A stretch of 49,119 bases of DNA. It comes from Bacteroidota bacterium. GTDB taxonomy: Bacteria > Bacteroidota > Bacteroidia > Bacteroidales > VadinHA17. The stretch is taken from the NCBI GenBank assembly GCA_011049175.1, contig DSCJ01000089.1, positions 1-49,119 on the forward strand. The letters are read 5' to 3'. A program made the position numbers and the translations under genes. Shown here one piece after another: positions 32,366-39,748 of the stretch (positions are counted from its first letter, which is position 1; every line of letters begins with the position of its first letter). Under the pieces are notes generated by a model, which was not told where the DNA came from, did not search any database, and worked only from the letters and a program-made list of their open reading frames with translations.

Positions 32366-32399
32366 GTCCTTTGTGACTCCCTTAGGGTCCTTCGTGGTT
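32366..32399 (+). repeat. Two diverged direct copies of GTCCTTyGTGryT
   Basis: GTCCTTTGTGACT (32366-32378) and GTCCTTCGTGGTT (32387-32399) differ at three positions. The second is followed by AAAG. Similar 'CCTTCGTGGTTAAA' strings are scattered in many bacterial genomes. Confidence 0.35.
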
Positions 32400-32484
32400 A
32401 AAGTATTCCTGACTTTTTAGAAATCCCCTGTTCGGATATATTTTTTTGATATTGAATAGACTTGCGAATTTTGGGACGTAAAAT

Positions 32485-32532
32485 ACTACGTTGGGAACTA
32501 CGTTGCTAACTACGTTGCAAACTACGTAGATA
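32485..32532 (+). repeat. Four tandem copies of a 12-base motif
   Basis: Units start at 32485, 32497, 32509 and 32521, exactly 12 bases apart: ACTACGTTGGGA, ACTACGTTGCTA, ACTACGTTGCAA, ACTACGTAGATA. Consensus ACTACGTWGnnA. The last unit, with the base before it, recurs inverted at 129-141. Confidence 0.8.
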
Positions 32533-32598
32533 ATAACCGTCTCTGATGAAAGGTCTTATGTTTCAGATACCGTATAATATGCATTGATGTGGTGCAGG

Positions 32599-34332
32599 TT
32601 ACTTGATGAAATAGAAGTTTCCTTCCAGAGAAGTCGATTCCCAGGGTATTTGCCGGCTGTTTGATTTTGTACGCACTTCGGAACGGACATGCTGGAACAC
32701 CTCCATGACGGTCAATCCTTCCTCGTTCAGATACTTTAGAAGTGACGAGGTATACAGTCCGTTTTCGCCCATTCCGTCTGATGCGGTACTTCCAGGGGCA
32801 GTCGCATAGGCAATGAGTGATCCGGAAGGTGCATTCATAAAGGCCAGCCCCTGCCCCTTTGCTTTTCTTGTCCAGCTCCTTTCAAAAGGATTATCCCGGC
32901 AGGCATCCAGAATAACAATATTTACATTGGTTCCCGAGTCTTCCATCCGGCTGAGGAGCCTTCCCACCTCAACGCATTTATATTCCACGTCGGTTTCATT
33001 TTCCAGCGAAGCATCCACCGGGATCAGGTAGTTGTACCCTTTTACCTGAATGCCGTGTCCCGCATAAAAAAACAAACCCGTGTTATATTGCCTGAGCCTT
33101 TTCCCGAATTCATCAATAGCCTGCTTCATGGTATTCTGATCGACATTGAAATAAACCATGGTTTCAAATCCCAGCATTCTGAGGGTTTCGGCCATGGCCC
33201 TGGCATCGTTTTCCGGGTTGGAGAGATAGCCGCCACGGACATATTCCGCATTACCGATAACCAGAGCAAGCCGCCGGTCCTCCGGGATGTAGATATCATA
33301 CTGGGCAACGTCCACTTCCTGAACATCGATTTCGGTTCTTGGGACGATGTCGTTCAACGTTGCTCCCGCCATGACAGGATCAGAAACGTAATAATCTTCG
33401 GCAAAATGTAAGAACAGAGGATTGTCGAAGATTGGGTCGATGACCAGTTTCCCCGACGGATCGACGCATCCGTATTTTCCTTTTTCTTCCACACAACCAT
33501 ATCCATGTGAAAAAACAAAGGCATCATCATATTCCGGTTTTATTATTACCTCCCCGTGGCTGTTAATGTATCCCCACCGGCCGTTGATCTTTACCGGGGA
33601 AAGTCCTTCTGAAAAGGATTTGACATTTTCATAAACGGGTGAAATGATCCAGTCCCCCTCGGCATTGATAAATCCCCACATACCATTCTTGTTCTTTTTG
33701 AAGAGGGTGTCTTCCCTTTCAGAACCGGTGTAATCCAGAGGTTCATCGTGCAATTCTTTCCCCAGCCGGTTGACATAGAACCATCGTCCTCCTTTCTTTA
33801 CTTTGGCAAGACCGTTACGGAACGGCCACACCTGATCATACACAGGAAGGATTTCCCATTCGTGGTTTTTATTGATAAATCCGTATTTTCCTTTCATCCT
33901 GAATGCTGCCAGGCCTTCATGAAAAATGACCATTTCCCCCGGTGATTCGTAGATAACTTCTCCCTTTCGGTTAATATAATACTGATTCCCTCCGCTGGTA
34001 GCCACCGCCACATGTTGTTTATGGAACGGTGCTGCATGATCAAAGGCAGGAGGGATGATGTATTCTCCCTGGTTGTTGATATACCCCCATTTGTCACCTG
34101 ATTTTACCGCTGCCAGCCCGTGAGAAAAACCAGTGACTTCATCAAAAACCGGTTTTATTTTCCATCTGCCTGTTTCATCAATGAAGCCCCACTTCCCTTT
34201 CTGGGAAGCTGTGGAAAGCCAGTTTTGTGAAAACAATGGGGCACATGCCATAGGAAAAGACAGGAAAAGGATCAGAATTGCGTGTCGCAGTCGTTGATGA
34301 ACGAAAAGAAATGATTTACCCTGTAGGATCAT
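32599..34332 (-). CDS. Exported WG-repeat protein with caspase-like (C14) peptidase domain
   Basis: A 577-residue protein (numbered from ATG 34332): an N-terminal hydrophobic export signal (RHAILILFLSFPMA), then eight WG-type repeats at about 45-315 (KWGFID, KWGYIN, QYYIN, KYGFIN, RWFYVN, MWGFIN, RWGYIN, KYGCVD, each followed by a conserved aromatic/Pro segment). A caspase-like domain (about 353-577) ends the protein. Catalytic His426 lies in FFYAGHGIQ and Cys478 in ILDACRDNPFE, both intact. WG repeats probably bind a ligand or partner; the peptidase would be active in the periplasm or outside. The substrate is unknown. ATG 34380 is an alternative start. Downstream, 67-114 bases past the stop, lies the 12-base repeat array. 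Two small exported proteins are encoded divergently. Confidence 0.85.
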   Translation of the reverse strand: MILQGKSFLFVHQRLRHAILILFLSFPMACAPLFSQNWLSTASQKGKWGFIDETGRWKIKPVFDEVTGFSHGLAAVKSGDKWGYINNQGEYIIPPAFDHAAPFHKQHVAVATSGGNQYYINRKGEVIYESPGEMVIFHEGLAAFRMKGKYGFINKNHEWEILPVYDQVWPFRNGLAKVKKGGRWFYVNRLGKELHDEPLDYTGSEREDTLFKKNKNGMWGFINAEGDWIISPVYENVKSFSEGLSPVKINGRWGYINSHGEVIIKPEYDDAFVFSHGYGCVEEKGKYGCVDPSGKLVIDPIFDNPLFLHFAEDYYVSDPVMAGATLNDIVPRTEIDVQEVDVAQYDIYIPEDRRLALVIGNAEYVRGGYLSNPENDARAMAETLRMLGFETMVYFNVDQNTMKQAIDEFGKRLRQYNTGLFFYAGHGIQVKGYNYLIPVDASLENETDVEYKCVEVGRLLSRMEDSGTNVNIVILDACRDNPFERSWTRKAKGQGLAFMNAPSGSLIAYATAPGSTASDGMGENGLYTSSLLKYLNEEGLTVMEVFQHVRSEVRTKSNSRQIPWESTSLEGNFYFIK

Positions 34333-34476
34333 CAATATAGATTTTTTGGATATGAATGCTTTAAAATACAAAATTGTCATGCCAATACAAATTGTTATAG
34401 AATGAAAAAACGATCAATTGCACACAGATCATTCAGCTGCTGTTTTTTGCCAGCGATCCTTTGATGGACAATAAAT

Positions 34477-34506
34477 TTTCAGATTCTCAATATTTTACTA
34501 TATTTG
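34477..34506 (+). promoter_or_regulatory. Candidate promoter of the small exported protein pair
   Basis: TTTC (34477-34480), 18 bases, then TATATTTG (34499-34506). The predicted transcript starts about 10 bases before ATG 34522, or 19 before ATG 34531, so the leader is short. Confidence 0.5.
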
Positions 34507-34521
34507 AGTGTGGTCTGAAAA

Positions 34522-35274
34522 ATGCGTTTTATGGTTCTTCATAAAGAGGCCTGGCTTCTGATCCTTTTCCTGTTTGTTTTACCTGCCCCTCTGCATTCAC
34601 AGGAAAAACACCCCCGCGTAATGAATGTGCACCATTATTTCAAGCCTGGAGAAAATGAGGTGGTTATTGTATATGATCTCATCAACACTTCCCCGCTGGA
34701 AAGGTATGAGATCGAGCTATTGTTTATTGATGGGATGAATAAAAAAACCAGGCCTTTAACAGTATTCGGCGATGTGGGGGAGGATATTCAGGGAGGAGAA
34801 AATAAGCGTATTACATGGCATATCTTTGACGATGTGGAGGCTCTGTCAAATAGCGCCCGACCGGTCATTCGTATCGTTTCAGTAAATAAAGCCCCGGTGG
34901 ACCCTACCCTGGCCATTATTATGGATCAGATGCAACAGAGTGGTAAGAGCGACTCTCAGTTTCAAATGAAACGTGAAGGGGCTTTGATCGCGGGTGTGGG
35001 ATGTGGCGTGGGTGCCGTTGCCTGTTATCTCAAAGCCAATGAATATATGAAGGAGAAAAATCTGGCCGAGAGCCTGGAAGATTATAACAGGGCAGGGGAA
35101 AATGCCGATAAATTCTATACCATAAGTTATGTTTTAGGCGGAATTTCGGCAGCAACTATTGGATATTCGGTGTATCAGTACATACGGCGGGGAAAAGCGA
35201 AAAGAGAAACATCCTTCTCTCTTGTGCCGGGTATTCATCATGAATTCACGTTTTCCATTAAGACAAACTTCTGA
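34522..35274 (+). CDS. Exported protein with N-terminal beta-sandwich and two hydrophobic segments
   Basis: A 250-residue protein of unknown function. A signal peptide (LLILFLFVLPAPLHSQ) is followed by a beta-rich domain (about 28-120: NEVVIVYDLINTS, YEIELLFIDG, GDVGEDIQGGENKRITWHIF). This type of domain is often found beside sulfatase-modifying (SUMF1-like) or caspase proteins in Bacteroidota. The rest has two hydrophobic segments (GALIAGVGCGVGAVACYL and YVLGGISAATIGYSVYQYI) around an amphipathic charged stretch, resembling DUF5683-like tails. The divergent WG-repeat/caspase gene is its likely partner. It and the following lipoprotein are 59 bases apart and probably co-transcribed. ATG 34531 is an alternative start. 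Confidence 0.65.
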   Translation: MRFMVLHKEAWLLILFLFVLPAPLHSQEKHPRVMNVHHYFKPGENEVVIVYDLINTSPLERYEIELLFIDGMNKKTRPLTVFGDVGEDIQGGENKRITWHIFDDVEALSNSARPVIRIVSVNKAPVDPTLAIIMDQMQQSGKSDSQFQMKREGALIAGVGCGVGAVACYLKANEYMKEKNLAESLEDYNRAGENADKFYTISYVLGGISAATIGYSVYQYIRRGKAKRETSFSLVPGIHHEFTFSIKTNF

Positions 35275-35333
35275 ATGACGACTACATTCTTATACATGCA
35301 AATGGATTGTCAACACATAAATGCTTAGAAATC

Positions 35334-35900
35334 ATGAAAATTAACTATGTTTTTCTTTTCCTCTTCATGCTTCCCCTTGCCTTGTCCTGCCAGAAAGATG
35401 ATTCCGAAGAATTTAAGGTTGCCGAACCGGTTAATTATTATTTACGACACGAAGGAGAACTGAGCCAGACCCCCGGATCTTCCGGAGAATGGATATATAT
35501 TACCCAGTATATCTATCCCGGTGATCAGTCAAATTCCACCTCCTGGATTACGTATCTTGAAAAGAATATTGTTAAGGGCTATGTTGGGTGTGATATTATC
35601 TTTTACACAGATTCCGATTGCGAGGTACGGCTTGATTTCATTCTGAAGGATGGAAGTGATGAAACAATCGTGGTGACGGAAGAGGTGGAGGTTCCGCATA
35701 TTAATGAATCAACTGCTTTCCAGTATAAAAGAGATGCCGGCACAAGTCCGCTGGAAGGAATAAATCCCATGTCGGGGAGAAACAAATATCTGATATTGAG
35801 AATAACCCATATTTCCGGAACCGATCCGGTGCAGATTTTGTATGATGGCGCCCCGGGGAGTATTGGTTGTTCGTCCATTACGGTCTTTCACGACAAATAA
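35334..35900 (+). CDS. Small lipoprotein of unknown function
   Basis: A 188-residue exported lipoprotein: signal peptide VFLFLFMLPLALSC with lipobox Cys19. The mature domain is beta-rich (YYLRHEGELSQTP, WIYITQYIYPGDQ, CEVRLDFILKDG, YLILRITHISGTDPVQILYD) and has two cysteines that could form a disulfide. No named family recognised. Start ATG 35334 was chosen over an upstream non-ATG codon at 35307 because the signal peptide begins there. Follows the beta-sandwich gene on the same strand. Confidence 0.68.
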   Translation: MKINYVFLFLFMLPLALSCQKDDSEEFKVAEPVNYYLRHEGELSQTPGSSGEWIYITQYIYPGDQSNSTSWITYLEKNIVKGYVGCDIIFYTDSDCEVRLDFILKDGSDETIVVTEEVEVPHINESTAFQYKRDAGTSPLEGINPMSGRNKYLILRITHISGTDPVQILYDGAPGSIGCSSITVFHDK

Positions 35901-36096
35901 AGTAAGCGTTAGTTAATCAGAGAACGGGACACGGAGGGCAATCTCGTTATTATTGTGTCCCGCAATGCGGTGTACAACGACCATTTTACTGTCTGTTCCG
36001 GCGTAACGGCCTTGGTTAAAAATTCTTTCATGTAGGGTTTTGTTACCTCTGAGTGATATTTTTTCACCCCCAGATCTTTTCAAATAACCCCGATCC
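35901..36096. other. Non-coding gap upstream of gltX
   Basis: I see no gene or strong hairpin here. It ends at the gltX promoter. Confidence 0.4.
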
Positions 36097-36131
36097 TTTC
36101 CCGATAAAACAGCCGGAAATTCCTATCTTTG
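36097..36131 (+). promoter_or_regulatory. Candidate gltX promoter
   Basis: TTTC (36097-36100), 23 bases, then TATCTTTG (36124-36131), the preferred -7 sequence. The predicted leader to ATG 36162 is about 25 bases. Confidence 0.5.
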
Positions 36132-36161
36132 GGTTTTTGTATGCTCAAACAAACGTTATTG

Positions 36162-37682
36162 ATGGAAATACCTGTGCGTGTGCGCTTTGCTCCAAGTCCC
36201 ACGGGACCATTGCATATCGGAGGGGTGAGAACGGCCCTGTACAATTATCTGTTTGCCAGAAAATACAGGGGGACCATGATCCTGAGGATTGAGGACACCG
36301 ACCGTAACCGGTTTGTGCCGGGCGCGGAGAAGTATATTATCGAATCGCTCAGATGGTGTGGCATACAAATTGACGAAGGAGTGGAGGAGGGCGGACCGGC
36401 AGGCCCATACCGGCAATCGGAACGCAGGGATATCTACCGGGAACATGTTATGAGGCTGGTGGAAACGGATTGGGCATATTATGCCTTTGATACACCTGAA
36501 GAGCTGGAGGATAAAAGACAGGAGGCTGCTGCTGCAGGGAAAGACATCTTCCAGTACGGTGTCTGTACCCGGGGAAATATGTGTAATTCGCTGACACTCC
36601 CCTCGGAAGAGGTGAAAAGGCGAATTCAGTCGGGCATTCCTTTTGTTATCCGTTTCAAAATGCCGGAGAATGAAGAGATCAGGTTTTCCGACATCATCCG
36701 GGGTGAGATCAGGGTGCTTTCCGATGCCCTGGACGACAAGGTGCTTTTTAAATCCGACGGGATGCCAACCTACCACCTGGCCAATGTGGTGGATGACCAT
36801 CTGATGCACATCAGCCATGTGATCAGGGGCGAAGAATGGCTTCCTTCGCTTCCCCTGCATGTGATGCTGTACCGGGCCTTCGGATGGGACCCTCCCCGGT
36901 TTGCACACCTTCCCCTGCTTCTTAAACCCACAGGTAAAGGGAAACTGAGCAAACGGGACGGGGAAAAAATGGGCTTCCCGGTTTTTCCCCTTGAGTGGAA
37001 AGGCACGGATGGGTCCGTGGCTGCAGGTTACCGGGAATCGGGATATTACCCCGGGGCTTTTGTGAATATGCTGGCCCTGCTGGGATGGAATCCCGGCGAT
37101 GAGAAGGAATTGCTGGATATGGATGAAATGGTTGACCGGTTTTCGCTGGAAAGAGTGGGGAAGGCCGGAGCCCGGTTCGATCCAGAAAAGGCCCGGTGGT
37201 TCAATCACCAGTACCTGGTCAGAAAAAGTCCGGAAACCCTGGCCGGGGAATTCCAACCCTTGCTTGAAGAAAAAGGAATACAAACAGATTTTGACCGGTT
37301 GATTCGTATTGTGGACATGGTTAAAGACCGTGTCGATTTTGTGCATGAGCTGTGGAGAGAAACCTGGTTTTTCTTCCTGCCTCCGCAGGAATATGACGTA
37401 AAAATGGTAAAAAAACGCTGGAAAGCGGAAACCCCGGGAATACTGACCCGCCTGGGCGAAATCCTGGCAAAAGCGGAGCCTTTCAAGGCATCGGTACTGG
37501 AGGTGGAAGTAAAAAATTTTCTTGAAAAGGAACATCTGGGAACGGGCCAGGTTATGAATCCCCTGCGTCTGGCTCTGGTGGGTACCATGGCCGGTCCAGG
37601 TCTGTTTGACATCTGTGAGATGCTAGGCTACGAGGAAGTAATGAAACGAATTGAGCAGGCCTGCCGTACAATAAGCACATGA
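36162..37682 (+). CDS. gltX: Glutamyl-tRNA synthetase
   Basis: Charges tRNA-Glu in the cytoplasm. The 506-residue class I synthetase has the HIGH equivalent HIGG (SPTGPLHIGGVRTALYNY), RIEDTDRNR, and a KMSKS equivalent KLSKRDGEKM. The anticodon-binding C-terminal domain (about 330-506) includes LGTGQVMNPLRLALVGTMAG. ATG 36162 is preferred because it starts right before the catalytic core. The stop overlaps the TatD gene start (ATGA). Confidence 0.96.
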   Translation: MEIPVRVRFAPSPTGPLHIGGVRTALYNYLFARKYRGTMILRIEDTDRNRFVPGAEKYIIESLRWCGIQIDEGVEEGGPAGPYRQSERRDIYREHVMRLVETDWAYYAFDTPEELEDKRQEAAAAGKDIFQYGVCTRGNMCNSLTLPSEEVKRRIQSGIPFVIRFKMPENEEIRFSDIIRGEIRVLSDALDDKVLFKSDGMPTYHLANVVDDHLMHISHVIRGEEWLPSLPLHVMLYRAFGWDPPRFAHLPLLLKPTGKGKLSKRDGEKMGFPVFPLEWKGTDGSVAAGYRESGYYPGAFVNMLALLGWNPGDEKELLDMDEMVDRFSLERVGKAGARFDPEKARWFNHQYLVRKSPETLAGEFQPLLEEKGIQTDFDRLIRIVDMVKDRVDFVHELWRETWFFFLPPQEYDVKMVKKRWKAETPGILTRLGEILAKAEPFKASVLEVEVKNFLEKEHLGTGQVMNPLRLALVGTMAGPGLFDICEMLGYEEVMKRIEQACRTIST

Positions 37683-38362
37683 TCCCTTTCCCTCATAGAA
37701 ACGATCTCATCGACCTGCATACCCACAAGATGACAGTGCCGGCAGGTGTTTTTGCCATTACCAACCTGTTTGTGCAGGATATCCATCAGTGGCCTCCCGG
37801 TCATGGAGCCGCATTTTCCACAGGAATACATCCCTGGCACCTGGAACAGGTTGACCGCAACAGCCAGCTCAGAAAGCTGGAATCGTTACTCAACGATCCC
37901 ATGGTGGTGGCTGTGGGGGAAGCCGGCCTGGACCGGGGGGTGGACATTCCCTTTGAGCTGCAGACCTCTCTTTTTCTGGAACAGGTTCACCTGGCGGAAA
38001 AGGCCGGGAAGCCCATGATTATTCACTGTGTGCGCACCTATTCCGATCTGCTCGATATCCTGAACCAACAATCCATCGGGATACCGCTGATCATACACGG
38101 TTTTCGCGGAACCCGGGAAATGGCCGGGAAACTGATCGAAAAGGGGGCTTACCTTTCGTTCGGTCATAGTCTTCTGCATCCTGCTTCCCGCCAGGCAGTA
38201 TATTTTGCAAATCTGCCTGCCGAAAGGGTCTTTTTCGAAACGGATATGTCGCCTCTGGGCATCCGCGACCTGTACAAAAGGGCGTCGGCCCTGAAGGGAT
38301 GGAGCCTGGACGAATGGGTTGCTACTGTACATAACAATTATTCTTCCTGCTTTTCCTCTTAA
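37679..38362 (+). CDS. TatD-family metal-dependent hydrolase
   Basis: A 227-residue amidohydrolase-superfamily protein of the TatD group: LIDLHTHK with the metal-binding His pair, VGEAGLDRG (Glu), IIHCVRTY (His), LIIHGFRGT (His), and FETDMSPLGI (Asp). It may be a DNase or hydrolase acting in DNA-fragment or quality-control processing. It is shorter than the usual ~260 residues, with a reduced N-terminal half. The start overlaps the gltX stop by four bases, so the two genes are coupled. Confidence 0.82.
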   Translation: MIPFPHRNDLIDLHTHKMTVPAGVFAITNLFVQDIHQWPPGHGAAFSTGIHPWHLEQVDRNSQLRKLESLLNDPMVVAVGEAGLDRGVDIPFELQTSLFLEQVHLAEKAGKPMIIHCVRTYSDLLDILNQQSIGIPLIIHGFRGTREMAGKLIEKGAYLSFGHSLLHPASRQAVYFANLPAERVFFETDMSPLGIRDLYKRASALKGWSLDEWVATVHNNYSSCFSS

Positions 38363-38391
38363 GAAGGGGGTTCATGAAAATACATCGCATG

Positions 38392-38424
38392 AAAAAAGGA
38401 GGCTTTGCCGAAGCCTCCTCTTTT
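38392..38424. terminator. Convergent intrinsic terminator
   Basis: AGGAGGCTT (38397-38405) pairs with AAGCCTCCT (38411-38419), loop TGCCG, with A6 before and TCTTTT after. It can serve the TatD gene on the plus strand and galM on the minus strand. Confidence 0.8.
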
Positions 38425-38457
38425 CAACGTGGATCATATAAGTAAATGGTTGCCGTA

Positions 38458-39591
38458 CTATTCGGCGATGCCGAACCGGAACACAGAGGTTTGGGTATAG
38501 GTATCGCCCGGTCTCAGTACCGTACTCGGGAAATCGGGCTGATTGGGTGAATCGGGGAAATGCTGGGGCTCGATGCAGAATCCTTCGCGGTAGCCATACG
38601 GTTTGCCCGCTTTCCCGGTGTGCCTTCCGTTCATAAAGTTGCCGCAGTAAAACTGAACGCCGGGTTCGGTGGTATGCAGTTCAAGCACCCTCCCGGTTTC
38701 CGGATCGGTTACCCGTACCGCCAGTTCCAGTCCTTCTCCTTCCCGGTTGAGCACAAAGTTATGGTCGTATCCCAGTCCGTAATTGAGCTGAGGGTGATCC
38801 TGGTCAATCCGTTCCCCGATGGGATGCGGCTCTCTGAAATCGAAGGGAGTGCCTTCCACGGGCATGAATTCGCCGGTAGGAATCAGTGTGGAATCAACCG
38901 GGGTGATATAATCGGCCATGATCTGCATTTCATGATCCAGAATGGTTCCGGTTCCTTCTCCTCCCAGATTGAAATAGGCATGGTTGGTTAGATTGACAAT
39001 GGTAGCCTGGTCGGTGGTGGCCTGGTAGTCGATTTTCAGTTCGTCTTCATCGGTCAGTGTGTAGGTGACCCATACGTCCATGTTCCCGGGATATCCTTCT
39101 TCCATATGTGGGGAATGATAGGTAAAGGTAACGGAATTGCCTTCCTGCTCAGCTTCCCACACATGGTTGTCAAAACCTTTGACTCCCCCGTGCAGGGTAT
39201 TCGGTCCGTCGTTCAGTGCCAGCTGGTAGATTTCGCCGTCCAGTTCAAATTGTCCTCCTTTGATCCGGTTGGCATACCTTCCCACCGTACAGCCCAGGTT
39301 CAGGCCTTCTCCCGGGTATTCTCCGGCAGTGGAAAAGCCCAGGGTGATATCCGCCCAGTTTCCTTCTTTGTCGGGAGTATAAATGGAAACGATTCTCGCG
39401 CCGTAATTGGTCAGCAAAACCCTGATTCCGTTTTGGTTGGTCAGGGTGTACAGTTCAACCGGTTTGCCGTCAATTTCTCCCCGGAAGGTTTCCGGTTTCG
39501 GTTCATTGGGGTATTCGGGTTTTGTGCCGGTATGGCATGCGACGAACATCATCATGCCGGCCATTAACATCAGGAAAGTAAATTTTCTCAT
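38458..39591 (-). CDS. galM: Exported aldose 1-epimerase (galactose mutarotase), lipoprotein
   Basis: Interconverts the alpha and beta anomers of galactose or glucose. The 377-residue protein has a lipoprotein signal (LMLMAGMMMFVAC) and the mutarotase fold: YGARIVSIYTPDKEG, GRYANRI, NTLHGGVKGFDNHVW with a catalytic His, NHAYFNLGGEG with the second His, and CIEPQHFPDSPN with the Glu. Most GalM proteins are cytoplasmic; the lipobox puts this one outside the cytoplasm, beside the exported alpha-galactosidase two genes away. Confidence 0.93.
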   Translation of the reverse strand: MRKFTFLMLMAGMMMFVACHTGTKPEYPNEPKPETFRGEIDGKPVELYTLTNQNGIRVLLTNYGARIVSIYTPDKEGNWADITLGFSTAGEYPGEGLNLGCTVGRYANRIKGGQFELDGEIYQLALNDGPNTLHGGVKGFDNHVWEAEQEGNSVTFTYHSPHMEEGYPGNMDVWVTYTLTDEDELKIDYQATTDQATIVNLTNHAYFNLGGEGTGTILDHEMQIMADYITPVDSTLIPTGEFMPVEGTPFDFREPHPIGERIDQDHPQLNYGLGYDHNFVLNREGEGLELAVRVTDPETGRVLELHTTEPGVQFYCGNFMNGRHTGKAGKPYGYREGFCIEPQHFPDSPNQPDFPSTVLRPGDTYTQTSVFRFGIAE

Positions 39592-39683
39592 GGCTCTGGT
39601 TTAAATTTGGTGACAGGATGTCAAAAATAATGATTTTTCGGGAAGGTGAGGACAGGTCAATGAAAAATCTTCGGAAAGGATAT

Positions 39684-39715
39684 TTTGGAAAAATTCAGGT
39701 TGCCACATACTTTTC
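39684..39715 (+). promoter_or_regulatory. Candidate promoter of the penicillin-binding protein gene
   Basis: TTTG (39684-39687), 20 bases, then TACTTTTC (39708-39715, one mismatch to TAnnTTTG). The predicted start near 39721 leaves no leader for ATG 39722, supporting ATG 39749 as the start. Confidence 0.45.
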
Positions 39716-39748
39716 TTTTTAATGAAAGGTTTACTTTCGTTACAGGGA

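Larger units (their letters stand above)
32262..32598. other. Non-coding 3' part of the gap
   Basis: Contains two diverged copies of GTCCTTyGTGryT 21 bases apart (32366-32378 and 32387-32399) and the four-copy 12-base repeat at 32485-32532. No open frame with family resemblance. Confidence 0.5.

Noticed and set aside
36156-37535. Long open frame antisense to gltX
   Set aside because: Lies wholly over gltX on the opposite strand, with no family motif; a GC-rich codon shadow.
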